DNA of 47,844 nt from UBA4572 sp049965515 (GTDB lineage: Bacteria > Nitrospirota > Leptospirillia > Leptospirillales > Leptospirillaceae), in NCBI GenBank assembly GCA_049965515.1, contig JBMFWG010000010.1:1-47844 (forward strand), in the 5' to 3' direction. The notes beneath the pieces are model-generated. The model made no database searches. It was not told the origin of the DNA and saw only the letters and a program-made list of their open reading frames with translations. This document shows positions 42,737 to 47,844 of this stretch, one piece after another (position 1 is the first letter of the stretch; each line of letters begins with the position of its first letter). The position numbers and the translations under genes were made by a program.

Positions 42737-45654
42737 GGGGCTCCTCTTTTTTTGGGGGGGGAGGGGGAATCTCCCCGGCGGATAGACGGGACAGGGCCAC
42801 GGTAGAGAACGGCAAAGGGGGCCTTTTGCAGGACCTGGTCGAGGGGAAGAACGGACTCGCTGCCGTTTGAGACGGGCATTACGGGGACTCCTGAAAAAAG
42901 ATGGAACCAGGGATCGGAGTGTCCCTCCGGCAGAGGGATCTCTCCCGAGGGTGAGGGCTCCAGGATCATGCTGTCGTTTGCCGGTCCTGACACTGTCGTT
43001 GTAAGTGCCACCACCAGAAGGTCGCGGTCGGGAAGACTTCGGAAAAATCCCACGGCTCGCTGCTGCTCTTCCCATCGGGGGGGGAGGGGACGATAGCGGC
43101 CCTCCAGAAAGAGCAAGGGGTGGTCCTTTCTGAAATTCGACAAGACCCAGGTCAAAAAGAGCTTGATCCGCCCGTCCTCCCAGGAGCCAAGAAAGCTTTG
43201 GAAGGCCTTCTCCGGCTCCCGGGACCATTGGTCGATCACCTCATTCAGAAGCCGGACCCGGTGAGTATAGTCCACCGGCCGCCGGTTGTCGGGGTCGACG
43301 AGGGAGAGGTCCCAAAGCTCCTCTCCCCGATAGAGGTCGAAGACTCCGGGGGCGGTCGCCTTCAGGAGGAGCTGGGAGAGGGAGATCCGGGCGCCCTGGA
43401 GGGCGATCTTTCTCTGGAAGACGACAAAGTCCTTGAGAAAGGGGCTTGTCCTGTCGGGGCGGAGGATCTCCCGGACAAAGCGGAGGACCTTCTCTTCATA
43501 GGCGGGGTCGGGGGTGATCCAGTTCGTGTGCTGCTTGGATTCTCGCAGGGCCTTCACAAGATATCCCTCGATCCGCCACACGAAGCTCTCGTCCGGGGAT
43601 TCGAGCGGCCAGGCTCCGATCAGCGTCTGGTACAAGAAATGCTCCAAGGCGGGATCGGGGATTTCCGGCCCTCCCCGGGAGGATTGCCGGGCGGAGCGGT
43701 TCCACTGTCGCCACCGCTCCATGGCATGGATCCATTCTCCGGCAAAGAGGGAGAGGGCAGCGATCCGGGCCCGAACGTCGGCACTTCTCTTGGTGTCATG
43801 GGTGGAGGTGGTGGAGAGGGAGAAAGGAAAGTTCTCGAGGCGTTCGAGGTTAAAGCGATGAAACTCTGCCGGTTCCGCCGGGGCCAGCCCCGGATCATTG
43901 CCCACTTCATTGGCAGAGAGGAGGGGCGTATAGAGGTAGAGGGCGGTATCTTCGACTCCCTTGGCCATGACCGCTCCAGAAAACTGCTGCCATTTGAGGA
44001 CAAAATCGGACCATCGCGCCTTCTTTTCGGGGCTTGTCCCCGGGGGGGGGCCCTGGGTGAGGACTCGTTCGAAGAAGCGGAAAAGTCCCTGCCGGCGGTT
44101 CGGATGGCGTTTTCTGGCGAGATCGAGGGCCCGTCCGATGCGGAGCCTCGCATCATCCGGCACACTGTCCTCCCGGATATAGGTTCGGTAGACATCCATG
44201 CAGGCGGTGACCTCCACGAGCCCGGTCTGGAGCTCCCGGAAGCCAGTCTCCCGGACGTCCCGGTCCTCCATGGCAATCCATTCGAGGAGGAGGGTCAGCC
44301 GCCTGAGCTCGCCGCCCATGAGGGTTTCCGCCACGAATTTCTTTTGCTGGTAGGCGACCTCCTCAAAGGTCTGTCCTGGAGAGAGGCGGGTCTCGTACCA
44401 GTCCTTCATCTGGCGGACCCCCTCCGGGTCGGTGAAAAGATCCAGGACGCGGGAGGCGAACTCGTAGCCGGTGGTCCCCATGACTGGCCAGTCGGGAAGG
44501 GTCTCGTCCCGACCCAGGATCTTTTCGACCCAGACGAGGGGAACCGACTCCGGGTGCTCGTCCCGGAGAAGGCGGGAGAGCCTGAACAGATAGGTGGCCG
44601 GGTCGCGAAGCCCATCGATATGGTCCACCCGGACTCCATCGATCCAGCCCTTTTTGACCCATTCCCTGACCAGGCGGTGAAAGGCCTCAAAGACCCGATC
44701 ATCCTCCATTCGGACCCCCACCAGGTCGGCCACGTCGAAAAAACGCCGATAGTTCAGGGTCCTCGTGACGGTTTTCCAGTGGGAAATCCAGTAGACCTGG
44801 AATGAGAGGAGGGCCTCCATGCGGTCGAAGGAGGAGGGGATTCCCCGGATTCCCCGGTATTCTGTCAGCACCTTCTCCAGTGCCTCCCGGAAGGCGGGGC
44901 TGTCCCGATGGAGAGATTTGAGAAGACCCTGGATGGCCCGGCGGGACCGGGACCTCTGGCGTTTTGCCAAAGGGAGGTCGCAACGCGCCGGAAGGGCACT
45001 TGTCCGGGAGAGAAGAAGGTCGAGAGAGGCGAGGGTGTCGCTGCTCTCCGGATGGGAAGAGGCGCGAAGGATCTCCCGGATCTTGGAGAGGACGGGGGGA
45101 AGGGTGGCGGGGTCGACCGGGAAGAGTGTCTCCCAGTAACGCACGGCAAATCCTGTCCCGGTAAAGACCAGTTCGAGCTCCTGATTTTCCAGGACCCGAC
45201 GGAAGGAGTCCCCCAGAACCGGGAGGCTGATCCGGTGGGCCAGGGCCTGCTGGGGAGGGGCCCAGTCGACGTCGAAGAACATCGAAAAGGCGGAGGCCTC
45301 CCCGTTTTCAAGAAGATCTCGCCACCAGGGGTTTTCGTAGTGGGCGGCCATGTGGTTGGGGACGATGTCCAGGATCATTCCCATGTTCCGGCGCCTGAGC
45401 TCGCGGGAGAGGCGCTCGAGCTCCATGGAGGTGCCGACTTCGGGGTTGAGCCGCGAGGGGTCGATGAGGTCGTAGCCGTGTCCGCTTCCGGTGCGGGCCG
45501 CAAAGAGCGGGGAGGCGTAGAGGGTGGTCATGCCAAGGCGCTGGAAATAGGGAAGAAGGCGGGTGGCGGCCCCCAGCCGGAACCCCCGGTGAAAGCCCAG
45601 ACGGTAGGTGGTCAGGGGGAGATGGGAAAGCTCCCCCAAGTTGAAGGGCTTCAC
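42733..45654 (-). CDS. treY: Malto-oligosyltrehalose synthase
   Basis: A 973-residue GH13_26 enzyme that turns the reducing end of a malto-oligosaccharide into a trehalose unit. GVRVDHIDGLRDP holds nucleophile D344, VWVEKIL holds acid/base E377, and TSTHDTKRSADVRAR is the TreY signature region. It is longer than the Sulfolobus enzyme (roughly 720 residues). The extra length is partly around residues 150-290 and partly C-terminal. GTG start, overlapping the treZ stop by 4 nt. The product passes to TreZ. Confidence 0.93.
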
Positions 45655-47597
45655 AGTGGGCTCCCGGCAAGAAGGAGGACTCCGAAGGGCTCAAGGGTCA
45701 GCTCTTCCCCCTCGACAGTCTTTGGCGAGGGGCGGGTCGCTCCTTTTGTTGTGGCAAAAAAATCCCGGGAGTCCAGGAGAATCTCTCTTCCTCCGAAGGG
45801 GAGAGGGGGAGCGGGGGCAAAGAGAGAGGGGAGATTCACTCTCCGGGGAGAGGACGAGAGGTTGAGCAGAAGGAGAACCCCGGAAGAAAAGTCGCGCCGC
45901 TCGATGGCCAGAACAGAATCTCCCGCGGAGAGGACTCGGTTTTGGGGGCCACCAATTTCCTCTGGAGGCGACAGTGCCGAGAGGGTCTTCCGGATCTCGG
46001 ACAGCCGGGAGGTAAAGGACAGGAGGGATTCCTGAAAATGGCTCAAGGGGGTCTCGGGGTCGGTGAGAATGAGCCTTGAGCGTTCAAATGTCTCCGGGGA
46101 CTGGGGGTCGGGGACCTCCCCGGCCCAGGAAAAGGCGGCGAACTCTTCCTGGCGCCCCCTCCGGACCGCTTCGATCAGATCCGGGTCGCCATGGTCGGTG
46201 AAGTAGAGAAAAGGACGGGTCTCCCCGTATTCCTCCCCCATAAAAAGAAGCGGAAGTCCCGGAGAGAGAAGGACCAGCGCCATCACGGCCGGAAGGGCCT
46301 CGGGAGGAAGGAGGGCCGAGAGTCTCTCCCCCTGCATCCGGTTTCCTGTCTGGTCGTGGTTCTGGGCAAAAAAGACGAAGGACTCTCCGGGGAGGTCCCG
46401 GGAGCCTGAGCCCCGGCGGCAGCGAAAGGAGGGGGCATACTGCCCCCGGTAGACGAATCCCTGGGCGAGGCACTCCTTCAGGTCGTCAAAGCCTGAAAAG
46501 TCCTGATAATAGCCCAGGCGCTCTCCGGTGAAGGCCACATGCAGGGCGTGATGAAAGTCGTCGCTCCACTGGGAGTTAAGCCCAAGCCCCCCCTGGACCA
46601 CGGGACGAACGGTGAAACGGTCGTTGGCGTTGGACTCGGCAATGAGAGGGAGCGGTCGTCCCCTGCGGGCTCCGATATTCCCTGCCAGTTGCGAGAGGTC
46701 GGCCAGAAAGGGATGGGGGGATTGGTCCCGGATGGCATGGATGGCATCGAGCCGGAAGCCGTCGAGGTCGAAGGCGAGGGCGAGGCTCCGGAGGTTTTCC
46801 AGGAAAAAATGGCGCACATGGTCGCTGTCCGGTCCGTCGAAGTTCAACGCATTGCCCCAGGGGGTGCGGGTCGTGCTGGAAAAGTAGGGACCGAAGTCGG
46901 AGAGGTAGTTTCCTTCAGGCCCCAAGTGGTTATAGACGACGTCAAGAAAGACCGAGATCCCCCGGAGGTGGGCCTCCCGGACAAGCCGAAGGAGAGCGTC
47001 CGGCCCCCCGTAGGACCACTGGATGGCAAAGGGAAAGACTCCGTCGTATCCCCAGTTGCGCCTTCCGGGAAACTGGGAGAGGGGCATGAGCTCGAGAGCG
47101 TTGACGCCGGTCTTGACAAGATGGTCGAGGTGGGGAAGGATTCCGTTGAAGTCGGAGGTCGGGGAAAAGGTTCCCACATGGAGTTCATAGAAGATCAGGT
47201 GTCGCAGGGGGGAGCCGGAAAAAGGGGGAGGCGGGTCTTCCGGAGGCCACCAGACGGTCGATGGGCCATGGACGCCGTACCGCTGGAGCCGGGAGGCCGG
47301 ATCGGGGCGAAGGGTCTCGCCGTCGAGAAGATAGCGGTAGTCCATTCCGGGACGGGCTCCTTCAAGAACGAGGCGAAAATACCCGTTCCCCTCCCGTTCC
47401 ATGAGGTGCTTCTTGTCGCCGGATGGGCCTCCTTTTACGACAAGATGGAGGGAGCGGGCCTTCGGGGCCCAGACCCGAAAGAGCGTGCCCCCTTTTACAG
47501 GGGTGGCTCCCAGGGGGCCCAGATCCCTCGGACCCTCGAGACTCCCGGGAGGCTGGGAGAAATCCCTCTGACGGTCTACTGCGTCTTCTCGACCCAT
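45651..47597 (-). CDS. treZ: Malto-oligosyltrehalose trehalohydrolase
   Basis: A 648-residue GH13_10 enzyme that releases free trehalose from the TreY product. An N-terminal sandwich domain (about 25-110) leads into the barrel. GFRLDAIHAIRD holds nucleophile D284, LIAESNANDRF holds acid/base E321, and FFAQNHDQTGNR contains the third Asp. AAGGAGGAG lies right before the ATG. It is the first gene of the minus-strand unit treZ-treY-glgX-secreted protein. A partial gene ends 38 nt upstream and may share its promoter. Confidence 0.93.
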   Translation of the reverse strand: MGREDAVDRQRDFSQPPGSLEGPRDLGPLGATPVKGGTLFRVWAPKARSLHLVVKGGPSGDKKHLMEREGNGYFRLVLEGARPGMDYRYLLDGETLRPDPASRLQRYGVHGPSTVWWPPEDPPPPFSGSPLRHLIFYELHVGTFSPTSDFNGILPHLDHLVKTGVNALELMPLSQFPGRRNWGYDGVFPFAIQWSYGGPDALLRLVREAHLRGISVFLDVVYNHLGPEGNYLSDFGPYFSSTTRTPWGNALNFDGPDSDHVRHFFLENLRSLALAFDLDGFRLDAIHAIRDQSPHPFLADLSQLAGNIGARRGRPLPLIAESNANDRFTVRPVVQGGLGLNSQWSDDFHHALHVAFTGERLGYYQDFSGFDDLKECLAQGFVYRGQYAPSFRCRRGSGSRDLPGESFVFFAQNHDQTGNRMQGERLSALLPPEALPAVMALVLLSPGLPLLFMGEEYGETRPFLYFTDHGDPDLIEAVRRGRQEEFAAFSWAGEVPDPQSPETFERSRLILTDPETPLSHFQESLLSFTSRLSEIRKTLSALSPPEEIGGPQNRVLSAGDSVLAIERRDFSSGVLLLLNLSSSPRRVNLPSLFAPAPPLPFGGREILLDSRDFFATTKGATRPSPKTVEGEELTLEPFGVLLLAGSPL

Positions 47598-47634
47598 CTC
47601 TCCTCCTTGTGTTTGTTGGCATCTTATCCGATTT

Positions 47635-47844
47635 TCAGATGTCCGTCAAAATCGACGGACACCCCCTGGCAGCAATTCTAGATTTGGTCCCTTCCCCGAG
47701 TGGCCCGGCTCGGAGGGGGACGGCTTCGAGAAAGCGAAAGGCCCAGCGCTCCCGGACGACCTTGGGTCTCCGTTTCCCCCTGGGCTTTCCCTGGCTCGTC
47801 TCAAGGACCACCTCGAAGGTTTCCAGAGTGGGGGTGCGTTCGAG
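47635..47844 (-). CDS. 3' end of an unidentified gene (partial)
   Basis: The minus strand is open from the right edge to TGA at 47637-47635, giving a 69-residue tail. It is basic in the middle (GKPRGKRRPKVVRERW) and has codon use like the rest of the window. No motif names a family. It points the same way as treZ, 38 nt away, so it could be the preceding gene of that operon. Confidence 0.45.
   Translation of the reverse strand, partial: LERTPTLETFEVVLETSQGKPRGKRRPKVVRERWAFRFLEAVPLRAGPLGEGTKSRIAARGCPSILTDI
47641..47660. repeat. Perfect inverted repeat just upstream of treZ
   Basis: GTCCGTC and GACGGAC flank AAAATC, a 7-bp perfect stem. It lies inside the last codons of the partial gene and about 50 nt before the treZ ATG. 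There is no U-run on the minus strand. It could be a transcript-stabilising hairpin or an operator for treZ. Confidence 0.3.

Noticed and set aside
42737..43228. N-terminal extension of glgX upstream of 42736
   Set aside because: It lies within treY, is low-complexity and basic, and the ATG at 42736 has its own ribosome site and starts the conserved N-domain.

Overview
The window reads as chromosomal DNA of a free-living Gram-negative bacterium of moderately high GC. It has a complete proton-type F1Fo-ATPase operon, a TolC/RND efflux locus and a very large set of glycogen and trehalose genes. Glutamate decarboxylase, trehalose synthesis by TreY/TreZ, the GlgE route and several GH57 glucanases together suit an acid-exposed autotroph. 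My best guess, from gene content alone, is a Leptospirillum-like member of the Nitrospirota. I see no rRNA, tRNA, insertion sequence, CRISPR array or prophage.

Layout, left to right. (1) 1-7374: the end of an unidentified gene, a promoter-like region, then atpI-B-E-F-H-A-G-D-C, all on +. (2) 7711-16066: a small membrane protein, glgC, two GH57 glucan-active enzymes, a GalT-family nucleotidyltransferase and a class II aldolase-like protein, closely packed on + and partly overlapping. (3) 16442-21075: a GH57 branching enzyme, a minus-strand gene made almost wholly of ten-residue repeats, and a GH15 glucoamylase-like gene. (4) 21429-29793: an RND efflux locus with two paralogous adaptors, one pump and one TolC-type channel, preceded by an array of palindromic operators and interrupted by a minus-strand ygfZ-like gene. 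(5) 29888-32549: thioredoxin reductase, a DUF1499-like protein and a secreted repeat protein with regularly spaced cysteine pairs. (6) 32631-34961: glutamate decarboxylase and a membrane-anchored protein of unknown function. (7) 35216-39995: glgE, maltokinase and an MFS transporter, each overlapping the next by 4 nt. (8) 47597-40017 on -: treZ, treY, glgX and a small secreted protein, also overlapping. A partial minus-strand gene runs off the right edge.

How the genes fit together: GlgC makes ADP-glucose, and the GH57 branching enzyme, GlgE and maltokinase build branched alpha-glucan. GlgX and the GH57/GH15 enzymes trim or degrade it. TreY and TreZ turn glucan ends into trehalose, a compatible solute. 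The ATP synthase and GadB both relate to handling a steep proton gradient. Glycogen synthase (GlgA), glycogen phosphorylase and trehalose synthase (TreS) were looked for and are not in the window, so the pathway is completed elsewhere or by another route.

The least conventional items are the decapeptide-repeat protein (18071-18442), the sevenfold cysteine-pair propeller-like protein (31293-32549), the three-unit operator array (21356-21419) and the two-adaptor efflux locus.
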